Origin: Ophioceras dolichostomum
Lineage: Eukaryota > Ascomycota > Sordariomycetes > Magnaporthales > Ophioceraceae
Length of the DNA: 64,000 bases
Reading direction: 5' to 3'
Assembly (NCBI GenBank): GCA_003049485.1
Contig: PYST01000032.1
Coordinates: forward strand, 63,001-127,000
The position numbers and the translations under genes were made by a program. Below, piece after piece: positions 10,814 to 21,687 of the stretch (within the stretch, counting starts at the first letter, position 1; each line of letters starts with the position of its first letter). The notes under the pieces are model-generated. The model was not told the DNA's origin. It ran no database searches and saw only the letters and a list, made by a program, of their open reading frames with translations.

Positions 10814-12616
10814 ATGTCCTCAAACCCGCTAGTGCTTGGCAGCAGCAAGAGTGGCGCTGGTGAGCATCACCTACCTGATGGAGCATCGATACTGGATCTG
10901 AGGTAGATGATTCTAAGTAGGAGAAACAGAAAAACTGGCTGCAGTGACAAGCCTATTGGGAAAGCTGTCGCGAGACCTCAAAGACTCTAGTCTCCAACCT
11001 CACGGTAAGATACGCCGTCTCTAGTTACTGGCCCTGACTCGTCCTAAAGGTGCCGAGGAGGAAATCGCTGACAGCTCCCAGAACGAGATGCGGCACTCGA
11101 AGAGCTGAAGGTATATGGGAGGGACCCTAGGAATGCGGACCCTATCTTCACTAAGAACGTACGTCAAACACTTGGAAATGAAATAGCTGTGATTGTGCCT
11201 GCACGTTCAGACACGATCTTCCTAGCTGAGGTTAAAGTTAACGGGGATGAGAATAGGGGTTCGAGACGCTTGGAGGCCATGCCTTCAACAGCCCGTCGGA
11301 GGCTACCTCTCGCAATGCTCTCAGGTGCATCGCCAACGCCATGCTCTTAAATCCCAATACGAGGCAGCTATTCGTGGATCTGGGATTCCAACCGAAAGCC
11401 TGTGGCAAACTGGGGAATGACAGCTGGGACGACGAGTTCTTAATATCCAGGGTTCTCCTATTGTCAACCTACGCCAAAGACATCGACCTGTCATCTCTCA
11501 TCAGCGAGCATGGCCTGGCGGACGGCATTGTTGGAAGACTCGCGAAGCATGCCGAACTGGCGACTCCAGGGGCCGCAAAATCCAAGCAAGACCCGATGGA
11601 AGAGATGGCGCTGACGGAGACGGCAAGGCTGCTCTTTAACGTCACCCACTTCTGCCCAGACAAGCGCAGCTCTTTCAACACTGCCGCGCCCCACATCCTG
11701 AACATGCTCTGGAAGCGGCCTTCGGCTTCTACGGCTGCGAAGGCCCTGGATCCTCCTCTCGGCCCGCTGGTGAACGCCATCGCCGATATCGACCTGGACG
11801 GCGACGATGCGGATTCCGTCCTTTTCTCCGATGAGGACCCCAAGGCACTCACAGCTCGTCTGGTCGATATGCTAGATTTATCTATGCAGCAGTATGGAGA
11901 TGCCGACCTAGAGCCAAATGTGACTCCTTTGGTGGTCACCCTAGGCCGGATACATGCACTCGCCCCAAAGGCCGTCCGCCAATTCATGCAGGGACGTCTC
12001 CTCCCCACAAGCGAGGATAGGAAAGAAGTCCTCGGCCAGAGCAGGAGCCTACCGTCAAGGCTCCTGAAAAATTCGACGAATCCGCTAGCGCCGGAGCTCC
12101 GGAGGGCCATTTCGCTGCTCCTATTCGATCTGTCCGACAAGGACGCGGCCAAGTTCATCGAGAACGTGGGCTACGGCTTCGCCTCAGGATTCCTCTTCCA
12201 GAATGACATCCCCATCCCGGAAAGCGCGCTGCAGGGAACAGGTCTCTCTGGGGCCACCGCTGGCACGAGCAGCAATGCAAAGGAGGTCAATCCCGTGACG
12301 GGCCAGTTCATAGATGCCGAAAAGGCTCCTCCCGGTCTGCCGCCCATGACCGACGAGGAGAAGGAGAGAGAAGCGGAGCGACTCTTCGTGCTGTTCGAAA
12401 GGTTTGTTGAAATCTGCTGGACGATGCTGGATGGTTACCCCGTTGCAAGCTTGCTGACCGACATGCCGTCTCTCGTGTTCGTATAGGCTGAAGAGGACTG
12501 GCATCGTGGATGTACAGAACCCCGTGGAGCAGGCATTCCGAGAGGGCCGGTTCGAGGAGCTCAGAGATGACGACGGTGATGAAGAAGATGAAAAGAGGAC
12601 GTCCGGGAAGAAGTGA
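10814..12616 (+). CDS. ric8: Ric8 (synembryn), G-protein alpha chaperone and exchange factor
   Basis: Ric8 binds and activates G-alpha subunits and controls growth and asexual development in filamentous fungi. Exons are 10814-10859, 10921-11004, 11082-11158, 11257-12401 and 12487-12616 (493 aa, normal for the family). The splice phases 1, 1, 0 and 2 all match. The N-terminal armadillo-type helices are recognisable as KLSRDLKDSSLQP, ERDAALEELKVYGRDPRN, SEATSRNALRCIANAMLLN and RQLFVDLGFQP. The middle part contains ETARLLFNVTHFCPDK, and the C-terminus contains NPVTGQFIDAEKAPPGLPPMT, the usual region before the last helix. The protein ends in a Lys/Asp/Glu-rich tail. The first coding exon is only 46 bases. 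It was fixed because the frame of exon 2 has an upstream stop and the splice gives an ATG-led phase-1 join. A single conserved-looking gene with no defect seen. Confidence 0.93.
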
Positions 12617-13488
12617 GATACGTTTTCACGCTGCGCTTGTCCACCCCCATCCTAAAACAAATAAAGTAGGAGGAAGCTACCAGAGCTACCATAGCTTGCC
12701 ATATGGACCTAGTCGGCCCATTAGTACCTCGACGGTGGCGATCGATGGTCTAGAATGTACTATCAGTCTACGGGCGGCCACTCAGGAGGCGTCGCGATAC
12801 TGGGGCCTCTCAATGCTTCAAGTTCATCATAGTGAATAGATCAAATGTGCAGCGGAGCTCGGCGTAGGGGGGAGGGCCTGGACGTGTTGTTTACTTCACC
12901 ACGTGACCTCCACCCGGTTGTGGGAACGAACCTTGCCTCTTGTAAATGGCAGGCGCGTCCTCAGGTCTGTTCGCGATTGCGCTCCTATTCATCTCAATAC
13001 CTTAAGGCGTTTCCATCATCTAAACTGTCAGGTACGGGCATTGACTTTTTGCGGCCAGTCGCATCAACTCGGGAAGGCCATTGATATATTTCGTGGTATT
13101 GTTCCCAATTGACCTGTGCTCCGATCGCATTGTCGCGTTTTCGCGTTGGGAACACTATCAGCTGGGGGGTAAGCTAAGTCGCTGTTAACAAAAGAGCGAA
13201 TCAGCCAGCAGCTTCCACCCCAGAGCTCTGCCAGCTTGTCGCAAAGACGTCTACAAATCAGTCGCGTTGGCGCAACTTTCTTTTTCCATCCGTTTTATCT
13301 TCTGTCTGCCTTACCGGCTTGCGCGCTTTGTCGTCGACAACTCGGTCTCAACTTAAGCACCCAACGCTTCCCCCGCAAACACAACCGAAGGTCCCCACTC
13401 TCTGAGAAAACATGACATCATTGTTCTCCGGCTCGCGAACAATCTTTTTCAATCGGGCGGGGACGGACTGGCTGAAGCGGAAGAAGCC
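12617..13488. other. Intergenic region between ric8 and the chromodomain gene
   Basis: 3' flank of ric8 and 5' flank of the next gene. It contains an E-box CACGTG at 12900-12905 followed by AC. I see no gene or repeat. Confidence 0.5.
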
Positions 13489-14604
13489 ATGCCGCCGCCA
13501 ATGTAAGTTCATCCAACTAGATTCCTAGCGCTTGCGCACGCAGCTGTTTGCTCGCCATTGACACGGTTTTCTCACGCGCAATTGTAGCCGCGAGAACCCA
13601 GTCTTCGGTCAGGAGCCAGATTTTGGCTACCATGGAAACCTAGAGGACGACGACGGCTCAGTCGCGGGTGGCGACGCCGAGGTGGAGGAGGTGGAGGAGG
13701 AGGCGCTGGGCACCGTCGTACAACTCGCTGAAGCCGATGATGATAAAGACGATGACGACGACGACATCGTCAACAACCCCGTCGCCGACGAACCCGCCGC
13801 GCCCGTCGCCCCAGTCGCCGACATGGGCATCGACGCGCCGTCCGCCAAGAAGCGCGGCCGGCTGTCTCTGTCAGCTTCCGCTTCGCGCAACGGGACGCCC
13901 GCTAGGACCGTGGCGAAGACCCCGGCAAAGAAGACACCAGCCAATGGCGGTCGGGCGGCCAAGACGCCGCGCTCCGCCAAAAGCGCGGCCAAGTCGGCTG
14001 CGCCGAGCGCCGCGAAGGCTAATACCGCCAGGAAACGCAAGGCCCCAGCCGACGACGACGAGGGCGCGGCGGCTGCAGCCAAGCCTTCCGCGGCGAAGAA
14101 GCAGCGCGTCGCACGCCCTGTGCGCGAGCCCACCCGCGTCCTGACTAAGAGGAAGGCCGCCACCGCTGCCAAGGCGGAGATCCAGGAGCAGTCCGCCAAA
14201 AGGGCGAGGGCTCCGGTAAGACCCAATCCGCACGCAACACACCCGACTCGTCCCTTTCCTCTCTCTTCTCTTCACTCTGCTAACAAATCGCTCAGAATGG
14301 CACGGCCAAGCCCGCTAAGAAGACCCCGGACAAGCGGGGTCGCCGGGCGGGCAAGCCGGTGGCCGAGGAGGAGCCCGGCGAGTCTTGGGAGGTCGAGAAG
14401 ATCCTCGACTCCGGCGTCGACGCCGACTCCAAGCTGCACATGTACTAGGTCAAGTGGAAGGGTTACCCTGAGAGCGAGGCCACCTGGGAACCCCGGAAGA
14501 ACCTCTCTGGCTGCGACGCGCTCCTGAAGGAGTGGGACAGGCTGCACAAGAAGACGCAGGCCAAGAAGACCCCCGGCCGGAAGCCGAAGGCGGCCGCGAA
14601 GTGA
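13489..14604 (+). pseudogene. Chromodomain protein interrupted by an in-frame TAG inside the chromodomain
   Basis: Exons are 13489-13502, 13588-14215 and 14296-14604, with clean splice sites. The reading frame continues to the TGA at 14602-14604. The N-terminal two thirds is acidic, then very rich in Lys/Ala/Pro/Thr (AKKTPAKKTP-like, histone H1-like basic stretches). The C-terminus is a chromodomain: ESWEVEKILDSG, then HMY, a TAG codon at 14446-14448, then VKWKGYPESEATWEPRKNLSGCDALLKEWDRL. Homologous chromodomains have Leu, Gln or another residue at the stop position. The frame is intact on both sides and the conserved aromatic cage residues remain. This argues for a recent nonsense change, a sequencing error or a recoded stop rather than old decay. 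As written, translation ends before half of the chromodomain, leaving a basic protein without a working domain. A GTC-AG in-frame exitron ending at this TAG is conceivable, but it would remove conserved strands. Confidence 0.7.
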
Positions 14605-15222
14605 GCGCTCCGTTCTTCGAATCCAGCATGCGGTTTTTCTACTCCATTGGGCTTGGCTTGTGCTCGCTTGCTTGTATTTTTAGTGTGTATATGCGCGAAG
14701 ACATATTTCGACAGGGCATGGCGTGGAAAGTCTTTACCCAACCCACCCATCCGCCTTGGGCTCTGGACTTTCTCTCTTTTTAGCTACCCCCTCTTTTCTG
14801 GCTCTGCTCACGTCTTTTCGGGGGGTTCGGATCATTTCGTGGTACTTTGGTGAAAGGAAAGGGGGCAAACGGGGTTGTCCTGATGGGTTTTGCTCAGTCA
14901 CTCTCCTGGCTGGTTTGGCTGGATGGCATACGTTATTTCAATCTGAAATTAAGTGACGCCGAAAAATACGAACATTGTCCGTCGAGCTCTGGTGCTGTGG
15001 ACAAGAGGGGCTGTAATCCAGCACTGAAGGTCGGAGGTTTACTTACCTAAGCGTACCCAACGAGTCGCGTAACATTGCATGTGAGCAGGGGACCCGGACA
15101 CCTCTTTTTTGCACGCGTCGAGACCAAAGCTGTCTTTGGGCCGAGTCTTTCTTTCGCAGCACCGAAACCCAATTGCTCTTACACAGATCGTCAGTCCCTT
15201 CCGGCTCGGTATACCCTCCAAG
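14605..15222. other. Intergenic region upstream of the Mpdu1-like gene
   Basis: 3' flank of the chromodomain gene, with T-rich stretches, and the promoter of the PQ-loop gene. I see no RNA gene or repeat. Confidence 0.5.
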
Positions 15223-16134
15223 ATGGAGTCGCTTCGATCTGCCCTCCAACCTGTGACGCACAGCCTTCCCGGGCCGATCCGCGATCTTGGTGTCTCGATC
15301 ATCGGCGAGTCCTGCTACAAGGCCCTGATCCTCGACATCGACCCATCGAACACCGAGTGCGTCAAGCTCGCCGTCTCCAAGGGCCTGGGCATCGGCATCA
15401 TCGCGGCGTCGTCCATCGTGAAGGTGCCTCAGATCGTCAAGCTGGTGTCCTCCAAGTCGGCCTCGGGCGTGTCCTTCCTGTCGTACCTGCTCGAGACCTC
15501 CAGCTACCTCATCTCGCTGGCCTACAACGTCCGGAACGGATTCCCCTTCAGCACGTACGGCGAGACGGCCCTGATCCTGGCCCAGAATGTCGTTATTACT
15601 CTCCTGGTCCTCAATTATAGCGGCAAGCCCTCGCTCGCGGCCCTCTTCGTCGCCGCCTTCGCCGCAAGCGCCGCCACTCTCTTCAGCTCGGAGATCCTGG
15701 ACATGGTCACCCTCAGCTACTTCCAGGCTGGTGCCGGCGTCCTCGGCGTGTCGAGCAAGGTGCCGCAGATTCTCGCCATCTGGCAGCAGGGTGGGACTGG
15801 CCAGCTCAGTGCCTTCGCTGTAAGTTTCATCTGCCCCAGACAAGCAATACTGCCTGTCTATGTCTGCAGCCCTTCGTCACAACTCAATGCCGTGATCTGA
15901 CAAGCTCGATCTCAATACTTCCTCTAGGTTTTCAACTACCTTGCCGGCTCGCTGTCCCGCATCTTCACAACCCTCCAGGAGGTGGACGACAAACTGATCC
16001 TGTATGGCTTCGTGGCCGGCTTCGTGCTGAACGCCGTCCTAGCGGCACAGATGGTGTACTACTGGAACGGGCCCTCGGCTGCCGGCACCTCGCAAAAGAA
16101 GTCGAAGAAGAAGCACGCCAAGAAGACCAACTAG
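15223..16134 (+). CDS. Mannose-P-dolichol utilization defect 1 homologue (PQ-loop membrane protein)
   Basis: Mpdu1/Lec35 proteins are needed for use of dolichol-linked mannose and glucose in the ER during N-glycan, O-mannose and GPI synthesis. Exons are 15223-15819 and 15928-16134 (267 aa), joined in phase 0 across a 108-base intron. Two PQ-loop blocks are visible, SIVKVPQIVKLVSSKSASGVS (about residues 66-86) and GVLGVSSKVPQILAIWQQGGTGQLS. Several hydrophobic segments are consistent with seven membrane spans. The C-terminus is a Lys-rich tail ending KKTN, which fits a KKxx ER-retrieval signal. The ATG at 15223 was chosen because the protein then begins with the typical short hydrophilic region before the GESCYKAL block. 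SWEET-type sugar transporters share the fold but have different motifs. Confidence 0.92.
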
Positions 16135-17799
16135 AGTAGACGGAGAATCAACCCAGCGGGACACAGTGCATACAATGTGGCTGCTCGATCTACCAACAGA
16201 TTCCGGATTTATGTTTCCCAATGCCTTTGCCTATTCTCAAATGTACAGTCCAATCCACCTGCTTTGCTGTCGCTTTTCGAACCATCGGATCTCCCGAGTA
16301 TGGGCTGGACTGGACCGCCGGTCTAACCTGGGATGAGCCGGCCCGGGTCTGAATGTGCCCTGTCCGAAGGGTCCGACAGAGCCAACTCGTTCGGCTCAGC
16401 TATGGAGCCCAAGAAGGTGCGTCCTTGTAAAACTTCCAGGCGCCATGGGACTTGTTGGTTAAAAGGGTCACCAAGGGACCTTTTTGCAGTCCCACAGGCC
16501 ACAGGCCTCAGGGGCCGGGCCTCGACTTCTTCTTGATCTGAGATCGCCTCTATGGTCGCCGATTCCCGGCCATGGCAAGGAATCCCCGTTGATGCGCCTC
16601 CAACGGTTTGGAGAGAAGGCTCGTGTGCATGTTCCCCGCTCCCTCGACTTCCTCCTAAGCCAAATTTGTTCCCCAGTTCTCCTCGATGGGTCGTCCCTCT
16701 TAGACTTGCCTAAAAAGACAAAGCCCACAGGCTCCGCAAAGCTGCACACGTGAGCTTCCTGGATAGTCGATAAGGGTGTACGGCTTTCGACGGCGACAGA
16801 CAAGATACTCCTGCAGGTCAGACAGCCGCATGCGCCTGGGCCTTACCATTCCTGGGATCGACATATGGAGACTTTCGCGAATTTTGTTCTCAGGTCGCTC
16901 GGCTGTCACCTGGCAAATTAGCGCTGGCTGGCCCTGCCTTGCTGGCCGGCTATCCAAGTAACTGTATGCGCATGCACACCGCTGCTTGACGGTTTGCTTT
17001 TCGTTGCGCCGTCCCTGCAGATCCGGGGACCGGAGGACTTTCAACTGTATTCCGTGCATGACAAATATTACGCCTCGCCCAACGGCGACCTGAAAGGGTC
17101 CCTCTTGCAAAGCGGACCACTACTGTACGGCGCAATACATTAAAAGATCAAACCTACCCAGCAGCCACTAACTGTCCACGCTTATAGCCTTCAAATTCCC
17201 TTCTTGTGTCTTGTAGCATTTTTTCTTTCTGGTGCGGCCTGGCATGTGGTGGTGCCCACACGATTCATTTGCTATAAAGCTCATCTAGTCCACAAATTGC
17301 GCCATCTCATCAGTTCTCTCATCGATCTCCCCCCAGCACTTGCGTGCTCTGTGGTGCTTGATAAGCCTGCGGGGGATTCCATTCTCTTTCCCTGTTTTAG
17401 GAAAATCGATACGAACGTTGTACTCACTACCTACTCTCTGTCATGGCTACAATCTGTGTCTAATTCCGGGTTGCGTGCTGTTATTCTTGACGGCTTCTCT
17501 AGTTTGTTGTCCAAGAGCGTGTTTAAGTATCCCTCCCTCGTGCTATTGTTACTTCTACTCTGCCCTTATTAACCCAGACACCCTCCACATTAACACGTCG
17601 TGGCTTCTTGGTCCTGCATCCCTTCACTCGGGTCTTTCTTTTATTATTCGCAACACGTCATATTCCTATTTAGGTGCCGTTACACTAGCTTTTCCTTCTA
17701 CAGCTCGATCTATACGAAGACAGGGCCACATCACGCAGCAGCACGGGGCTTGCAGACAGACCAGACGTACCAACCTCATCAATAATACGCATCACGAAG
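16135..17799. other. Intergenic region upstream of the choline sulfatase gene
   Basis: About 1.7 kb without a convincing ORF. The last 500 bases are T- and pyrimidine-rich, as expected for a fungal promoter and 5' leader. I looked for a palindromic CYS3-type site and did not see a clear one. Confidence 0.45.
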
Positions 17800-20146
17800 A
17801 TGGCTCCGGACCTCAACACTATGCCTCCCTCCCCAGCGCTGGGATACCGGCCAGGCGCAGATGCTGGGGCGGATGGCAGAGCGAGAGTCGACCCCGTCCC
17901 CCTCTCCATTTTGCCCGATGGCAGGAAACCAAACATCGTCTACATCATGGCGGACCAGCTAGCTGCGCCCCAGCTGAAGATGTACAATTCTGAATCGCAA
18001 ATCCTAACACCCAACCTTGACGCTCTGGCGGCGAAGTCGGTCCAGTTCGACGCGGCATACTGCCCGTCCCCGCTGTGTGCCCCGTCGCGGATGTCCATGA
18101 TCACGGGCCTGCTGCCCATGAAGATCGGCGCCTTTGATAATGCCACCCAGATCTCCAGTGACATCCCGACCTATGCCCACTACCTGCGGCTGCAGGGCTA
18201 CCACACGGTGTTGGCAGGCAAGATGCACTTCGTGGGGGACCAGCTCCACGGTTACGAGACGCGGCTTACCAGCGACATCTACCCCGGCGACTTCGGCTGG
18301 GTCGTCAACTGGGAACAGCCTGACACGCGGCTCGAATGGTATCACAACGCCAGCTCCATCTTGCAGGCCGGCGTCTGTGTGCGTAGCAACCAGCTGGATT
18401 ACGACGAGGAGGTCATGTACCGCTCCACACAGTTCCTGTACGACCACGTCCGCCAGGGTCCGGACGCTCGTCCTTTCTGCTTGACGGTGAGTGATAAATA
18501 ATAACTGACGAGACTTGGTGGCATGTTTGGACTATACCGAACGACTGGTGATGGTAGCTTTAAGGGAGGAAAGTGACTCGGGAGATGGATGGATGGGGAG
18601 AAGAGATGTACAGAGAGGACAGAGAGGACGGAGAGGACGGAGAGGACGGAGAGGACGGAGAGGACGGAGAGGACGGAGAGGACGGAGAGGACGGAGAGGA
18701 CGGAGAGGACGGAGATGGCAGAGAGGACGGAGAGGACGGAGAGGACGGAGATGGCAGAGAGGACAGAGAGGATAGAGAGGAGAGTATGGGAGGATTATAC
18801 CNAGAGAGGACAGAGAGGATAGAGAGGAGAGTATGGGAGGATTATACCATCAGAATCGGCTTGAGCCGAATGGAGGTGAGTAGCCCGGGCAACACAAGCG
18901 ATGTACTAACAGTCCGCTCTGCCAACCCACATGACAGGTTTCGCTTACACACCCGCACGACCCCTACACAATCGAGCAGAAGTATTGGGACCTGTACGAA
19001 GGGGTCGACATCGCCCTGCCGGAGGTCCAAATACCAAAGGACCAGCAGGATCCCCACAGCAAGCGGCTGCTCAAGGTCTGCGATCTGTGGAACGAGGATT
19101 TCAGCGAAGAGCAGATCAAGCGGGCCCGGAGAGCATATTACGGCGCCGTCAGCTACGTCGATGACTGCATCGGCAAGATCCTCCAGGTTCTCAAGCAGTG
19201 CCGCCTAGACGACAACACTATTGTCGTATTTAGCGGGGACCATGGCGACATGCTCGGAGAGAGAGGGCTCTGGTGAGTGGGACCATCGAAGATCGCAGAA
19301 GCAGGCTGACACCATCCATGCCGGGGACGCGGTGACTGACCAAACGGCTCCAGGTATAAAATGTGCTACTTCGAATCGTCTGTCCGGGTGCCCTTGCTGG
19401 TCTACCACCCGCATCAGTTCGAGCCGCACCGCGTCTCACAGAACGTGTCGACTCTGGACATCCTTCCCACCATGTGCGACCTCGTGGGAACAAAGCCACT
19501 AGCCGGCCTCCCAATGGACGGTCTCTCACTGCTGCCGCACCTCCAGGGCCAGTCGCACGGGCACGACACGGCGCTGGCCGAGTACACGGGCGAGGGAACC
19601 ATCAGCCCCCTGATGATGATCCGCAGAGGGCCGTGGAAGTTCGTCACCTGCCCGGCGGACGGGTCGCAGCTCTACAACCTGGACGACGACCCGCTCGAGC
19701 TCACGGACCTGGCGAAGGCGCTGCTGCTCAAGAAGAAGACGGGGAGCAGCATCATCGCGGTCGTGACCACGAACACGGCGGTGCGTGACGCAGAGGCGGT
19801 GGCGGCGACCCCAGTGGCGCTGGAGCTGTCGGGCCAGAAAGAGGACGAGGCCTGGCGCGTCCTCGAGGCGTTCGAGCGGGAGGCCCGCGAGCGCTGGGAC
19901 TTTGACCAGATCACAGAGGCGGTGCTGCACTCGCAGCGCAAGCGGCGGCTAGTCTGGTCGGCGCTCAAGAAGGGCAAGTTCACCAGCTGGGACCACAACC
20001 CGACCGACGACGGGAGGGAGAAGTACATCCGCTCGCACATGGAGCTGGACTTGCTGGAGCGCATGGCGCGGTACCCGCCCGTGGACGCGTACGGGAGGGA
20101 GACTTCGACCGTTCTGGTCGACCAGGCTGGATCTCATGGCGAGTGA
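17800..20146 (+). CDS. Choline sulfatase
   Basis: Hydrolyses choline-O-sulfate to choline and sulfate, a fungal sulfur-storage and osmolyte pathway. Exons are 17800-18486, 18938-19272 and 19354-20146 (604 aa). The intron phases (0, 2) and family continuity fit across both introns. Sulfatase hallmarks are visible: IVYIMADQ with the metal Asp near 52; the CxPSR sulfatase signature CAPSR, with Cys93 as the residue normally converted to formylglycine; GKMHFVGDQLHGYE; LTHPHDPY; and SGDHGDMLGE for metal binding. The SDIYPGDFGWVVNWEQPDTR block is characteristic of choline sulfatases rather than arylsulfatases. Oddities are a 451-base first intron containing a minisatellite and an ambiguous base, and a ~45-residue Ala/Val/Thr-rich insertion near the C-terminus between the LTDLAKA and EAWRVLEAFEREARERW regions. 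The ATG at 17800 is the first in this frame. A second ATG lies seven codons downstream. Confidence 0.92.
18611..18848. repeat. Minisatellite (9-base GGACGGAGA unit) and exact 46-base duplication around an N, inside a sulfatase intron
   Basis: About 15-17 head-to-tail 9-base units, mostly GGACGGAGA with GGACAGAGA and TGGCAGAGA variants, run from ~18611 to ~18760. They are followed by a 46-base segment (18756-18801) repeated exactly at 18803-18848. The two copies are separated by a single N at 18802. The whole array is in intron 1 of the choline sulfatase gene. The unit length keeps all frames free of stops over the array, although the intron as a whole has stops. The N between identical copies suggests a contig join or collapsed repeat, so the true length is unknown. 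Confidence 0.9.
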
Positions 20147-20601
20147 GTGAGAGCGTGTGAGGTGAGGCGTGGCACGTCTGAGAAAATGAGTCTGCCCGCA
20201 GATGGGGTCTTTTTGGTCGGGGTGCTATTGCGTCATGATTGTGCTGTTGAGCGAGGCGTATTCATGTCATTTGATTGATATGGAGAGCGAGTTTGTAGCC
20301 GAATTTGATTTCAAGGAAAACTACCTGCATATGGCAACGGTGATATAGACTTGAAAATGGGATGAAAGTGACAATGGATATTATCAGATAAAAACATACG
20401 CTGAAAGGTGCTGTGAACTACCGAGTGAATGGTGCCTGTGGTTGTCGATAGAATTGAGCTTGGGCCTAGACCCACATCTCCACAGAGCTCTGTGCTTCTA
20501 CAAGCTCACATCCCACCAAAGCTGCTTCATCACCATCAAGTTGCATCTGCAGCACTGCTCTGATCTCTGCTTGAGGTCCTTTTTGTCCAGCATCACTAGC
20601 T
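20147..20601. other. Intergenic region between choline sulfatase and med8
   Basis: About 455 bases, AT-richer than its neighbours. I see no gene or repeat. Confidence 0.5.
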
Positions 20602-21687
20602 ATGGCTTCGCTAAATCTCTCACAGGATGACCTCAAGTCGCTCGAGTCGACGCGCCAGAGACTCGCCACTCTTGTAGCAAGCATTAGCAGCATGAGGGAG
20701 AGCATGGTCCGGAGCGATCCACTTCCTGCACCGTAAGCCCTTTCTTCTCTTCTTCTTGACCCGAGAGAAACTTTTTCGGAACTTTGTCGAGAGGATGCTA
20801 ACTATTAGGCGCACAGATCCTCGCTCGACGCCTCTGCAAACATCCTCCAGAGAAATATCGAATCCGTCTTAGAAGTCATCTACCAGAATGCCGACCTGTT
20901 CCAGCGCGTGGTCGTGCACCCCTCTACCAACTTCCCCGGTCGCCAGCACGAAGGCATCCTGCTGTCGCTGCTACGCAAGAAGCTCGAACCAGACGTAGAG
21001 GTGACCGTCGAGGCGGCGCGCGAGGCCGCTCTGGCAGCGGGGATCGGCCCCCAGAGCTTCGTCGCTCCCGCCGCCGACGGAGCCTACAGCCGTCGTCGCT
21101 TTCAGCAGAGGCGGCGGCACGACTACGATGAGGAGGATGACGACGACGAAAGCGACGACGAGGAGGGCTACCGCGGCCCGGACGAGGACGACGAGGACAT
21201 GGAGGAGCAGGACGGCGGCGGACCGCGCGAGCCGCTCGGGCTGGGAGACCTGTGGTTCGAGGCGCGCGAGTGGCTCGGCGGCCGCATGCACCAGTTCGTG
21301 CGCGAGGAGGAGCCCGAGTTCTTCACCAAGGAGGAGCGCGCGATGGGCGTGCAGAGCGTGCGCACTGGCCTGAAGAGGAATCTGCTGGAGGACGAGGAGG
21401 ATGAAGATGATGAAGACGACGATGATGATGAGGAGGAGGACGACGACGACGACGATGACCCGGATATCGTCATCTTGGACCAGCCGCCGCCGCAGTCGAC
21501 CAAACTACCGCAGCAGCAGCCGCAACAGGCCGGGACGGCACCCGCACTGGCTCCGCCTGCGCCTCCACCCGGTATTGACCCCGAGGTGGCGCTCTGGTTT
21601 GCTTGCCGGGGCGACATGAACCTACCGGCCAACGTCGAGCGGCTTTCACGGCCTAGGAAGGCGCCAGATGCGCGCAGGGGCCCCTAG
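20602..21687 (+). CDS. med8: Mediator complex subunit 8
   Basis: Med8 is a head-module subunit of Mediator, which links activators to RNA polymerase II. Exons are 20602-20732 and 20817-21687, joined in phase 2 (333 aa). The N-terminus MASLNLSQDDLKSLESTRQR and the block VHPSTNFPGRQHEGILLSLLRKKLEPDVE are typical of fungal Med8. Residues ~120-180 and ~240-270 are long Asp/Glu runs encoded by GAC/GAT/GAG repeats. Between them is a conserved stretch with GLGDLWFEAREWLGGR. The protein ends with a Pro/Gln stretch and the fungal Med8 C-terminal block WFACRGDMNLPANVERL. The acidic repeats are low-complexity expansions and not informative on function. Confidence 0.93.

Noticed and set aside
17340..17993. 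217-codon open frame overlapping the choline sulfatase start
   Set aside because: It is in a different frame from the conserved sulfatase sequence and its upstream half is T-rich promoter-like sequence.
18573..19208. 211-codon frame across the minisatellite (Glu-Asp-Gly repeats)
   Set aside because: It contains the N, lies in an intron of the sulfatase gene, and runs out of frame with the conserved exon after 18938.
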